Made by a program: the position numbers and the translations under genes | Assembly: GCA_029240015.1 (NCBI GenBank) | Contig: JARBTU010000074.1 | Location: 1 to 7,574, forward strand | Reading direction: 5' to 3' | From: Oscillospiraceae bacterium | Lineage (GTDB): Bacteria; Bacillota; Clostridia; Oscillospirales; Ruminococcaceae | Length of the DNA: 7,574 nt | In this document: piece by piece, positions 1 to 5,893 of the stretch | Numbering within the stretch: the stretch's first letter is position 1 | Layout of the letters: the number at the start of each line of letters is the position of its first letter | Notes under the pieces: generated by a model | Seen by the model: only the letters and a program-made list of their open reading frames with translations | Databases searched by the model: none | What the model was told of the DNA's origin: nothing

Positions 1-12
1 ATCAAAAGACAT
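1..12 (-). CDS. 5' end of a divergent minus-strand gene (4 codons only)
   Basis: On the minus strand an ATG at 12-10 is followed by three open codons (Met-Ser-Phe-Asp) up to the window edge. It is preceded by a full-length Shine-Dalgarno AGGAGGT (complement of 23-29) with a 10-nt gap. A good sigma-A-type promoter lies about 95 bp further upstream on the same strand, so this looks like a real translation start. The frame also stays open upstream of the ATG for some 20 codons and includes a GTG, but the Shine-Dalgarno position favours the ATG. Too little protein is present to name a function. The gene is divergent from the VanY-like gene at 282. Confidence 0.55.
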
Positions 13-25
13 TATTATCGTTACC

Positions 26-37
26 TCCTGCGCAGGA
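26..37. repeat. 12-bp perfect palindrome overlapping the ribosome site of the left-edge gene
   Basis: TCCTGCGCAGGA reads the same on both strands. On the minus-strand transcript it would form a small hairpin (TCCT/AGGA, loop GCGC) whose 3' arm contains the first bases of the AGGAGGT Shine-Dalgarno. The stem is only 4-5 bp, so an effect on translation is possible but unproven. Confidence 0.4.
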
Positions 38-105
38 ATCCCCACGGCTTTTCTATTCTTATTTTACATCAAGCACATAAATTTATCTGTAAATTTCCAA
101 TTATA

Positions 106-134
106 ATAGTACATTTTGTATTTAGATTTGTCAA
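106..134 (-). promoter_or_regulatory. Sigma-A-type promoter of the left-edge minus-strand gene
   Basis: Read on the minus strand: TTGACA (134-129), 17-bp spacer, TACTAT (111-106). The -35 is perfect and the -10 matches 4 of 6, including the key first, second and last bases. Transcription would start near base 99 and give a leader of roughly 87 nt before the ATG at 12. Confidence 0.6.
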
Positions 135-196
135 TTATATTCGGTGTATTCCTCAAAAAATCTTATGATTTTTTTATTAATTTTCCTTTTTTATTA

Positions 197-225
197 TTCC
201 CAAAATGGTTCTTTTGTAATATAAT
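197..225 (+). promoter_or_regulatory. Sigma-A-type promoter of the VanY-like gene
   Basis: TTCCCA (197-202), 17-bp spacer, TATAAT (220-225). The -10 is perfect and the -35 matches 4 of 6. The expected start near 232 gives a leader of about 50 nt. The in-frame TTG at 225 lies inside the -10 box, which rules it out as the translation start. Confidence 0.6.
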
Positions 226-281
226 TGCACTATGCGTTAAAAATAATATCATTGTATTTTGAAGATATTTATGGAGGAAGT

Positions 282-1040
282 ATGAAAAGAATTATTTGTG
301 TGACCCTGATATTGTCCGCTCTTCTTTGCGGATGCAATGCTTCAGACGGTTCAAAACAGTCCAGTTCCAAAAGTTCAAGTGTTCCCTCTGTCAGCTCCGC
401 TGCAACAGAAGCCAACATAAAGCCCGCAAACGGAATTGTTACGATTCCCAACGCCAACAGCGACGACTGGGCTTTGTTCTTGGTTAACAATTACAACAAG
501 CTGCCGGACAACTATAGCGTTCCCCTTGCAAACGTAACCCCGGACAGGCAGTTCCACAAAAAAGCGGTAGATGATTTTAAACAGATGCTTGAAGGCGCCA
601 AAACAGCAGGATATAACCTCTATATTGTTTCCACCTACAGATCGGTTGCATACCAAAAAAACCTGTACCAAAGGAATGTGAACAGTTTGGTTTCTCAAGG
701 AAAAACCCAAAAGGAAGCTGAAAAAGAAACTTCTGTGAATATTGCTCAACCGGGCAAGAGCGAGCACAACACAGGTCTTGCGACCGACATCGTATCAGGC
801 GACTGGTTCACAAAGCACACTGACTTAACACAGGATTTCGAAGATACTCCGGAATTCCAATGGCTTTATGAAAACTCCCCGAAGTACGGATTTATATTAA
901 GATACCCGAAAAACAAGCAGGATATTACCGAAATCACTTATGAACCTTGGCATTACCGCTATGTCGGGAAAAAATACGCTCAAAAAATTAAAGACTCCGG
1001 GCTCACTCTCGAAGAATATATGAAGAATCAAGTCAAATAA
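282..1040 (+). CDS. VanY-family D-alanyl-D-alanine carboxypeptidase, secreted lipoprotein
   Basis: A 252-residue zinc D,D-carboxypeptidase of peptidase family M15B, expected to remove the terminal D-Ala from peptidoglycan stem peptides outside the membrane. Residues 1-18 are a lipoprotein signal peptide (basic KR, hydrophobic stretch, lipobox Leu-Cys-Gly with Cys18 as the lipidated residue). A Ser-rich linker follows to about residue 42, then the catalytic domain. Visible signature residues are STYRS with Arg120, the SEHNTGLATD segment with zinc ligands His162 and Asp169, and EPWHY with catalytic Glu221 and zinc ligand His224. The start at 282 is chosen because GGAGG (273-277) sits just before it and the signal peptide begins there. 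It stands alone, with no vanA/vanH/vanX or two-component genes beside it, so a role in cell-wall maturation is likelier than glycopeptide resistance. Family assignment is firm; the physiological role is inferred. Confidence 0.9.
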   Translation: MKRIICVTLILSALLCGCNASDGSKQSSSKSSSVPSVSSAATEANIKPANGIVTIPNANSDDWALFLVNNYNKLPDNYSVPLANVTPDRQFHKKAVDDFKQMLEGAKTAGYNLYIVSTYRSVAYQKNLYQRNVNSLVSQGKTQKEAEKETSVNIAQPGKSEHNTGLATDIVSGDWFTKHTDLTQDFEDTPEFQWLYENSPKYGFILRYPKNKQDITEITYEPWHYRYVGKKYAQKIKDSGLTLEEYMKNQVK

Positions 1041-1069
1041 ATGTTGTTTTTGAACTGTTTTTGTCCTTG

Positions 1070-1105
1070 TTAATAATTTATTCACGTGAATTAATAAATT
1101 ATTAA
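1070..1105. repeat. AT-only 13-bp inverted repeat with nested palindrome, between the VanY-like gene and pckG
   Basis: The arms 1070-1082 and 1093-1105 are perfect reverse complements made only of A and T, around a 10-base loop. A second perfect palindrome, TTCACGTGAA (1081-1090), overlaps the inner end of the left arm. The element begins 29 bp after the VanY stop and ends 22 bp before the pckG -35. No T-run follows on either strand and the stem has no GC, so it is a poor intrinsic terminator. An operator or upstream promoter element for pckG is an alternative reading. Confidence 0.55.
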
Positions 1106-1127
1106 AAACATTTAACTAATTCTTAAA

Positions 1128-1156
1128 TTGACAACTTGACAGAAAATTATTATACT
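1128..1156 (+). promoter_or_regulatory. Strong sigma-A-type promoter of pckG
   Basis: TTGACA (1128-1133), 17-bp spacer, TATACT (1151-1156). This is nearly consensus. Transcription should start near 1163, giving a leader of about 62 nt that contains a small 5-bp hairpin (1184-1188 with 1194-1198). A second TTGACA lies at 1136-1141 but has no good -10 at the right distance. Confidence 0.75.
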
Positions 1157-1225
1157 GGTACTTGTGGGAAATTTGAATTTTATCGGCAGTTAATGTCGTT
1201 TACATGAAAGGAGCTCTAAAAAAAT

Positions 1226-2995
1226 ATGCTTACAAACAACAAAAACGTTCTGACTTGGGTCGACGAAATGGTGGCACTAACAAAACCTGACAAAGTAGTG
1301 TGGATTGACGGAAGTGAAGAACAGCTTATCGCTCTCAGAGAGGAAAGCGTTGCAATCGGCGAAATCAAAAAATTGAATGAAGAAAAACTTCCTGGTTGTT
1401 ATATCCATAACACAAAGGAAAATGACGTTGCCCGTGTGGAGCATCGTACTTTCATTTGTTCACAAAAAGAAGAGGATGCAGGTCCTACTAACAACTGGAA
1501 AGACCCTAAAGAAATGTATGCTATGCTAACACCAATGTTTGACGGTGTTATGAAAGGCAGAACCATGTACGTAATCCCTTACTCCATGGGTCCTATCGGT
1601 TCCAAAATGTCTAAAGTAGGCGTTGAAGTGACCGACTCGATTTATGTTGTTTTGAACATGGATATCATGACAAGAATGGGAAAAGACGCATTCGTTCAAC
1701 TTGGGGACGAGTCTAACGACTTTGTTCGCGGACTTCACTCCAAAGCGGATATTGACCCTGAAAATCGTTACATCTGTCATTTCCCTGAAGATAATACCAT
1801 TTGGTCTATCAACTCCGGTTACGGCGGAAACGTTTTGCTTGGCAAAAAATGCTTTGCGCTCAGAATCGCTTCCTATCAAGGGAAAAACGAAGGCTGGATG
1901 GCTGAGCACATGCTTATTCTTGGTGTTGAGAATCCACAGGGCGAAGTAAAATATATTGGTGCTGCTTTCCCATCCGCTTGCGGAAAAACAAACTTGGCTA
2001 TGCTTATTCCGCCGGATGTTTATGCAAAACAAGGCTATAAAGTTTGGTGTGTTGGCGACGATATCGCTTGGTTGAGAAAAGGAGACGACGGTCGTCTTTG
2101 GGCTATCAACCCTGAGAACGGATTCTTTGGTGTGGCTCCTGGAACCAACCTCAAATCCAACCCTAACGCTCTTCACTCAACAGAGAAAAATACAATCTTC
2201 ACAAACGTTGTAAACAATTTGGATGACAACACCGTTTGGTGGGAAGGTCTTGATAAAAACCCTCCTGAAAACGCAATTGACTGGAAAGGCAACCCTTGGA
2301 ACGGAAAAACCTCCGCAGAAAAGGGTGCACATCCAAACAGCCGCTTTACCGCTCCTGCAATCAACTGCCCTTGCATCAGCTCTGAGTTCAACAATCCGCA
2401 AGGCGTTCCGATCAGCGCGATTGTATTCGGCGGAAGAAGAGCAAAAACTGCTCCGCTTGTATATCAATCCTTTGACTGGACACATGGTGTATTCGTTGGT
2501 TCCATCATGGCTTCCGAGACGACTGCTGCCGCTGCCGGCGCTGTTGGTGTCGTTCGTCGTGACCCAATGGCGATGCTTCCGTTCTGCGGATACCATATGG
2601 GTGACTATTTTGCACATTGGCTCAAAATGGGCGTATCCTTGGGCGATAATGCACCAAAAATCTTTAATGTAAACTGGTTCAGAACAGACGATGAAGGTCA
2701 CTTCATCTGGCCTGGATTCGGCGATAACATGCGCGTGTTGTCATGGATTTTGGATCGTTGCGAAGGAAAAGCTGACGCAGTTGAAACTGCAATCGGTTAT
2801 GAGCCAAACGCAGAAGACATTAACATTGAAGGTCTTGACATTGATGTTGACGTAATCAGAGGTCTTTTGGATGTAGATGCTGATTTGTGGAAACAAGACG
2901 CTGCTGCAATCAAAGAGTTCTATTCAACATTTGGCGACAAAATGCCTGCTGCATTATTAGACGAACTTGCTAAGCTGGAAAAAAGACTTGGCTAA
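1226..2995 (+). CDS. pckG: Phosphoenolpyruvate carboxykinase, GTP-dependent
   Basis: Cytosolic enzyme of 589 residues, within the usual 590-620 of GTP-type PEP carboxykinases. It interconverts oxaloacetate plus GTP with PEP, GDP and CO2 at the gluconeogenic/anaplerotic node. The GTP-class signature is plain: P-loop FPSACGKTNLAM (residues 248-259) with reactive Cys252 and Lys254/Thr255. Metal ligands are Lys208, His228 and Asp279 (VGDDIAW). Substrate-site residues include Tyr199, Asn371-Ser-Arg373 and Arg404 in FGGRRA. The mobile lid is SETTAAAAG (430-438). The three guanine-pocket phenylalanines are Phe485, Phe493 and Phe498. Correspondences are to the vertebrate enzyme by motif alignment from memory. 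AAGGAG (1208-1213) precedes the ATG by a rather long 12 nt, the same gap as serC. The gene has its own promoter and terminator and is monocistronic. In a fermentative clostridium it may run in the PEP-carboxylating direction; that is inference. Confidence 0.97.
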   Translation: MLTNNKNVLTWVDEMVALTKPDKVVWIDGSEEQLIALREESVAIGEIKKLNEEKLPGCYIHNTKENDVARVEHRTFICSQKEEDAGPTNNWKDPKEMYAMLTPMFDGVMKGRTMYVIPYSMGPIGSKMSKVGVEVTDSIYVVLNMDIMTRMGKDAFVQLGDESNDFVRGLHSKADIDPENRYICHFPEDNTIWSINSGYGGNVLLGKKCFALRIASYQGKNEGWMAEHMLILGVENPQGEVKYIGAAFPSACGKTNLAMLIPPDVYAKQGYKVWCVGDDIAWLRKGDDGRLWAINPENGFFGVAPGTNLKSNPNALHSTEKNTIFTNVVNNLDDNTVWWEGLDKNPPENAIDWKGNPWNGKTSAEKGAHPNSRFTAPAINCPCISSEFNNPQGVPISAIVFGGRRAKTAPLVYQSFDWTHGVFVGSIMASETTAAAAGAVGVVRRDPMAMLPFCGYHMGDYFAHWLKMGVSLGDNAPKIFNVNWFRTDDEGHFIWPGFGDNMRVLSWILDRCEGKADAVETAIGYEPNAEDINIEGLDIDVDVIRGLLDVDADLWKQDAAAIKEFYSTFGDKMPAALLDELAKLEKRLG

Positions 2996-3021
2996 TTAAA
3001 ATAACATTATTAAGATATAAT

Positions 3022-3056
3022 AAAACCCGTAATACATGCTGTATTACGGGTTTTTG
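3022..3056 (+). terminator. Intrinsic terminator after pckG
   Basis: A perfect 14-bp stem (3022-3035 with 3041-3054; GC-containing core CCCGTAATAC/GTATTACGGG), 5-nt loop ATGCT, ending in a TTTTT run. It starts 26 bp after the pckG stop. The opposite strand also ends in a T-run, but no minus-strand gene points into it. Confidence 0.93.
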
Positions 3057-3085
3057 TTGAGTTTACGCCCTGAATATGGTACAAT
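3057..3085 (+). promoter_or_regulatory. Extended -10 promoter of the wall-binding repeat protein
   Basis: TTGAGT (3057-3062), 17-bp spacer, TACAAT (3080-3085), preceded by TGG (3077-3079), which makes an extended -10. It begins immediately after the pckG terminator. The start near 3092 gives a leader of about 20 nt that still contains the GGAG at 3102-3105. Confidence 0.75.
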
Positions 3086-3113
3086 ATGTTAAATAAATAT
3101 TGGAGTGGAATCT

Positions 3114-4157
3114 ATGAAAACAAAGAAATTATTATCGGCATTTGCTATTAGCTGCTGCCTTTGTTCCATAATATCTTTAGGAACAATTGCATCAGCAGAA
3201 AGCTCATCAGAAAAAACAAGTGTTTCCAACTATACTCTGTTAGAAAATCAAGAACCCGTTATAGAAGACGGCTTCGTTGAACAAAATGGCAATACATACT
3301 ACTATGAAAACGGTGTAATGGTTAAAAACAGATGGGTTAATCTTGAATCAAATTGGTACTTCTTGAATGAGCATGGAATCTTGGCAAAAGATACTATAAT
3401 TCTTTCTGGTGGCAAGCGGTATTACGTAGACATGGCTGGAGCTTTGGCTACAAATTTTTGGTATAAATCTGATGACGGTACTGTTGCTTATTATTTTGGC
3501 TTATCTGGTGTTGCTGTAACTGATCAATGGATGAAAATCGAAGGCGAATATTACTATTTTGACACTGACGGTATTATGAAGACTGGATGGCTGATCTTTG
3601 GCAAGGACAAGTACTATCTGGGGGAAGATGGAGTACTATGGATGAATCATGGAGTCTTCTATGGAGAAAAATTATATTTTGTAGGCTCGGATGGAAAAAT
3701 GGAGAAAAATATTTGGGTTGAATTTAAGGACGGAACGGTTAATTACTTTGGCGGCGATGGTGCGGCTGTAAGCAACAAGTGGATAAAGTCAGAAGGATAT
3801 TATTATTACCTTGGTAAAGATTATAATCTCCGAACGAACTCTTGGATCAAATGGAACAATAAATGGTGCTATGCTGATTCCTATGGCACGATGAAATCAA
3901 ATGAATGGGCAAAAATTAAAAACAAATGGTACTTCTTTGACAAGAATGGCTATATGAAAACCAACAGTTGGATTAAATCAGGGAGTAAATGGTGTTATGT
4001 CGGTTCTGATGGTATCATGAAAGCTAACAACTGGGCTAAAATCAAAAACAAATGGTACTACTTTGATAAAAGCGGCTATATGCTCTCCAGTACATCCAAG
4101 AAAATTGGAAAAACCACCTACAAATTCAACAAAAGCGGTGTTTGTATGAATCCTTAA
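3114..4157 (+). CDS. Secreted protein built of about 14 choline/cell-wall-binding-type repeats
   Basis: A 347-residue exported protein. Residues 1-28 are a Sec signal peptide (basic KTKK, hydrophobic core, cleavage after Ala-Ser-Ala28). After a short spacer, residues 54 to the end are about fourteen 20-22-residue repeats of the CW_binding_1 / choline-binding type: Trp, then a Lys/Gly stretch, then Trp/Tyr-Tyr-Phe, Asp/Ser-x-x-Gly, Met-Lys-x-x-x-Trp. Such repeats form a beta-solenoid that binds choline-bearing or other teichoic acids, or glucans. No catalytic domain and no LPXTG anchor are visible, so it looks like a stand-alone wall-binding module; its ligand is unknown. Repeats 10-11 and 12-13 are a recent 42-residue duplication. 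The start is ATG 3114, not the in-frame GTG 3105, which falls inside the ribosome site (GGAG 3102-3105). It has its own promoter and terminator, so it is transcribed independently of pckG. Confidence 0.88.
   Translation: MKTKKLLSAFAISCCLCSIISLGTIASAESSSEKTSVSNYTLLENQEPVIEDGFVEQNGNTYYYENGVMVKNRWVNLESNWYFLNEHGILAKDTIILSGGKRYYVDMAGALATNFWYKSDDGTVAYYFGLSGVAVTDQWMKIEGEYYYFDTDGIMKTGWLIFGKDKYYLGEDGVLWMNHGVFYGEKLYFVGSDGKMEKNIWVEFKDGTVNYFGGDGAAVSNKWIKSEGYYYYLGKDYNLRTNSWIKWNNKWCYADSYGTMKSNEWAKIKNKWYFFDKNGYMKTNSWIKSGSKWCYVGSDGIMKANNWAKIKNKWYYFDKSGYMLSSTSKKIGKTTYKFNKSGVCMNP
3837..4088 (+). repeat. Two tandem 126-bp units inside the repeat-protein gene
   Basis: Units 3837-3962 and 3963-4088 each encode 42 residues beginning Asn-Ser-Trp-Ile-Lys. 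The second halves (from 3906 and from 4032) both encode the same 10 residues WAKIKNKWY plus an aromatic, with most DNA bases matching. This is a two-repeat module copied in tandem, evidence of recent in-frame expansion. Confidence 0.8.
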
Positions 4158-4163
4158 AATTAT

Positions 4164-4205
4164 AAAAGAACACACCGGAAGAGAATGCCTCTGATGTGTT
4201 CTTTT
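4164..4205. terminator. Bidirectional terminator between convergent genes
   Basis: An 11-bp stem (4164-4174 AAAAGAACACA with 4195-4205 TGTGTTCTTTT), with an inner 4-bp helix (AGAG 4180-4183 with CTCT 4189-4192). The plus strand continues into a T-rich stretch and the minus strand into TTTTATAATTTT, so it can stop both the repeat-protein transcript and the TVP38-family transcript. The minus-strand gene's TAA stop (4206-4204) lies at the base of the stem. Confidence 0.85.
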
Positions 4206-4905
4206 ACTTTTTGTTTAACCTTTTGGTTATAATCCTATAGGTATACATTCCGATTGCGCCCAACAATGCAAAAACGGAAAATAAAATTGCTGTTTGAGCA
4301 TAGTGTCCTTCCATAAAGTTTTGCCCGCCAATTGTTGTAACAATGATGGACGGAATCCGTGCCACTGAAGATATCACAATAAACTTTCTAAAATTCATCG
4401 GCGTCAGCGCCGCAACATAAGTAAAAATATCTTTTGGCAGTCCGGGTATGAAATACAGTACAAATGTAACGACCTCTAATCGGTCGCTGTTTTGTAAAAA
4501 CTTGAACTGTTTCAAATGCTTTTCTTTATAAAAAGCATTTACAAGCGGTTCCCCAAACCTTTTTACAAGCGAAAAAACCAAGCCGCTTCCAATCACTACT
4601 CCTATAAAGCAAATAAAGAATCCCCATATCCCCCCATAGCACATCCCTGAAACCAGCTCGATCGGCTCGGAAGGAATAATGGCAAAAAACACTTGAAGAA
4701 TCTGTGTTCCAATGACAATTAGAATTCCCCAAACGCCGAAAGAATTAATATAGTCTTTAAATTCTATCATTTTATCGGGATTTCGAATGGTTTGCTTGAT
4801 AATCGGCGCATATTTGATACAAAGAAATGCAACAAGACCGAAAATCCCCGTAATAAGAATCCATTTAACAATATCAATAATATGTTTTTTTCTTATCTTT
4901 CTCAT
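4204..4905 (-). CDS. TVP38/TMEM64 (VTT / DedA-superfamily) membrane protein
   Basis: A 233-residue integral membrane protein. It has a basic cytoplasmic N-terminus (RKIRKKH), a first transmembrane helix at about 12-32, then several hydrophobic segments at about 58-113, 143-195 and 203-225. The VTT (SNARE-associated) domain hallmarks are present: the IPSEPIELVSG segment with following Gly-Gly-x-x-Gly (about 76-95), the charged VKRFG turn, the re-entrant FIPGLPKD loop (about 152-159), and the Asn-Phe-Arg-Lys-Phe plus Arg-Ile-Pro-Ser stretch. Some members of this superfamily are lipid scramblases or transport undecaprenyl phosphate; the role of this one is unknown. The start could be ATG 4905 or the adjacent GTG 4908, with only a weak GGAAG site upstream. 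It is transcribed alone from its own promoter, convergent with the wall-binding gene. Confidence 0.88.
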   Translation of the reverse strand: MRKIRKKHIIDIVKWILITGIFGLVAFLCIKYAPIIKQTIRNPDKMIEFKDYINSFGVWGILIVIGTQILQVFFAIIPSEPIELVSGMCYGGIWGFFICFIGVVIGSGLVFSLVKRFGEPLVNAFYKEKHLKQFKFLQNSDRLEVVTFVLYFIPGLPKDIFTYVAALTPMNFRKFIVISSVARIPSIIVTTIGGQNFMEGHYAQTAILFSVFALLGAIGMYTYRIITKRLNKK

Positions 4906-4955
4906 CACAACTACACGCTTCCACTTTTCAAAAATAAAAAAGAATCTTACCTAAT

Positions 4956-4983
4956 ATCTTATTCTATTTAACTAAAATGTCAA
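4956..4983 (-). promoter_or_regulatory. Sigma-A-type promoter of the TVP38-family gene
   Basis: Read on the minus strand: TTGACA (4983-4978), 16-bp spacer, TAAGAT (4961-4956). Perfect -35, 4 of 6 in the -10. It lies between the terminator of the M23 gene and the TVP38-family start, so that gene does not need read-through from upstream. Confidence 0.6.
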
Positions 4984-5021
4984 ACAGAATCTTTATCTAT
5001 ATTTAACTGTTTGGCATATAT

Positions 5022-5057
5022 AAAAACGTGTCCGATAATTTTTTCGAACACGTTTTT
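5022..5057 (-). terminator. Intrinsic terminator of the M23 gene
   Basis: The arms 5022-5031 and 5048-5057 form a perfect 10-bp stem (AAAAACGTGT/ACACGTTTTT). One mismatch and an inner 3-bp CGA/TCG helix follow, closing an 8-nt loop. On the minus strand it ends in TTTTTATATA, starting about 20 bp after the M23 stop codon. The plus strand also ends in a T-run, but no plus-strand gene leads into it. Confidence 0.88.
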
Positions 5058-5078
5058 ACTTTTATCAAAGAGTTTTTG

Positions 5079-5843
5079 TTAGCTGATTTTTTTAATTACT
5101 TTCGAAGGATCCACCCATTTTCCGTCTTTTTTAAGCCCGAAGTGTAAATGAGATTCTTCTCCTATTTCAATCTGTGCGGTTTCCCCAACTGAGCCAATAA
5201 CATCTCCCACTGAAACCGTTTGTCCTTTTTTTACGTTTACAGTAGCGTTGAGCCCATAATAATGACCTGTATATCCATTCTTATGATCAATGATAACAGT
5301 AACTCCCCACAACGAATCTTCCTTGATATCCGTTACGGTTCCGTCTGCCGCAGATTTTACAGGCGTTCCGACTTTCCCTTTAATATCTATTCCATCATGT
5401 GTTCGCCAATCACCAAGTGTTTTAGATTTTACAAGTTCGCCGTCGCTGAAATTGTTTATAATTTCACCGCTTATCGGCATGGTAAAGGTATTGCCCGATG
5501 ATTTTTGTGATCCGGTCTGACCGCTCGTATTGTTTTGCGAGGTTTGTGTACTTCCTGATGAAGTAGATTGCTGTCCCGATCCTTGCGAAGATTTGGAAGA
5601 GTCCTTCGAAATTCCGCTCTGATTCTTGTTTGCATCCTCTGTTTTTGGGAATCCCCATTCGTTTGCTACATCGCTGGATGTCAGGTTTAATGTATCGCCG
5701 CCATTGAGCTTGTCTATGGTGCGATTTGCCGCGAAAAAAGTTGCTGTTCCCACCGCCACCAAGCTTATTATCAAAGCTACATAAAAACCCTTTCCCGAAA
5801 AGATTTTATTGGCCTTTGATTTTCCAAAATGTATATCCTTCAT
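5079..5843 (-). CDS. Membrane-anchored M23/LytM-domain protein, SpoIIQ-like
   Basis: 254 residues: short basic cytoplasmic tail (1-18), one transmembrane helix (about 19-39), a Ser/Gln/Gly/Thr-rich linker (about 72-118), then an extracytoplasmic LytM (M23) domain (about 120-248). Zinc-site motifs are intact: HxxxD (His149, Asp153) and HLHF (His232, His234). The usual catalytic YxHL is instead YYGL (residues 195-198), so that His is missing; another His (194) lies three residues before the expected place. This layout, the GKGFYVAL start of the helix, and a forespore-type promoter resemble clostridial SpoIIQ, the forespore-membrane partner of SpoIIIAH in engulfment. The neighbour spoIID, common beside spoIIQ, is not in view. 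ATG 5843 is preceded by GGAGG (complement of 5854-5858). M23 family is firm; SpoIIQ identity is a good inference, and a general envelope endopeptidase is the alternative. Confidence 0.85.
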   Translation of the reverse strand: MKDIHFGKSKANKIFSGKGFYVALIISLVAVGTATFFAANRTIDKLNGGDTLNLTSSDVANEWGFPKTEDANKNQSGISKDSSKSSQGSGQQSTSSGSTQTSQNNTSGQTGSQKSSGNTFTMPISGEIINNFSDGELVKSKTLGDWRTHDGIDIKGKVGTPVKSAADGTVTDIKEDSLWGVTVIIDHKNGYTGHYYGLNATVNVKKGQTVSVGDVIGSVGETAQIEIGEESHLHFGLKKDGKWVDPSKVIKKIS

Positions 5844-5863
5844 GCGTTATGCACCTCCAAAAA

Positions 5864-5893
5864 TATTTTTGCCTTTTAAACCACTTTTTATGC
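5864..5893 (-). promoter_or_regulatory. Candidate sigma-F (forespore) promoter of the M23/SpoIIQ-like gene
   Basis: Read on the minus strand: GCATA (5893-5889), 15-bp spacer, GGCAAAAATA (5873-5864). This fits the B. subtilis sigma-F pattern GYWTA, spacer of 15-16, GGnRAnAnTW at every defined base. GCATA also fits the sigma-G -35. No sigma-A promoter is evident between here and the ATG at 5843. Caveat: the start would fall at about 5858, on the first G of the ribosome site, giving a leader of only about 15 nt. Confidence 0.5.

Noticed and set aside
225..281. Upstream TTG start extending the VanY-like protein by 19 residues
   Set aside because: It falls in the -10 box of the predicted promoter and would bury the lipoprotein signal peptide; ATG 282 has GGAGG.
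282..1040. Glycopeptide-resistance locus suggested by the VanY-family gene
   Set aside because: No ligase, lactate dehydrogenase, dipeptidase or VanR/VanS-type genes are nearby; single VanY-family proteins are common in clostridial genomes.
1105..1225. Catabolite-control (cre) site or Rex operator at the pckG promoter
   Set aside because: No stretch fits the cre pattern. Only one TTGTTAA half-site (1067-1073) resembles Rex, and its partner half matches only 4 of 7.
2223..2672. 149-codon same-strand frame overlapping pckG in another frame
   Set aside because: Entirely inside the P-loop-to-lid region of pckG, with no ribosome site or family motif; a shadow frame.
1526..2701. Two long antisense open frames (216 and 174 codons) inside pckG, nearly end to end
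   Set aside because: They lie wholly opposite a well-conserved enzyme gene, show no recognisable domains and no ribosome site. Long antisense frames are a usual by-product of codon bias.
3153..3164. Cysteine cluster (SCCLC, residues 13-17) in the signal peptide of the repeat protein as a lipobox
   Set aside because: Ala-Ile-Ser-Cys is a poor lipobox and the hydrophobic core before it is very short; the ASA site at 26-28 fits signal peptidase I better.
3837..4088. Direct repeats as a CRISPR array
   Set aside because: The repeats are in-frame protein repeats with a 126-bp period and no spacers.
5220..5520. Plus-strand frames of 93 and 76 codons opposite the M23 gene
   Set aside because: Antisense to the conserved LytM domain, with no ribosome site or promoter.
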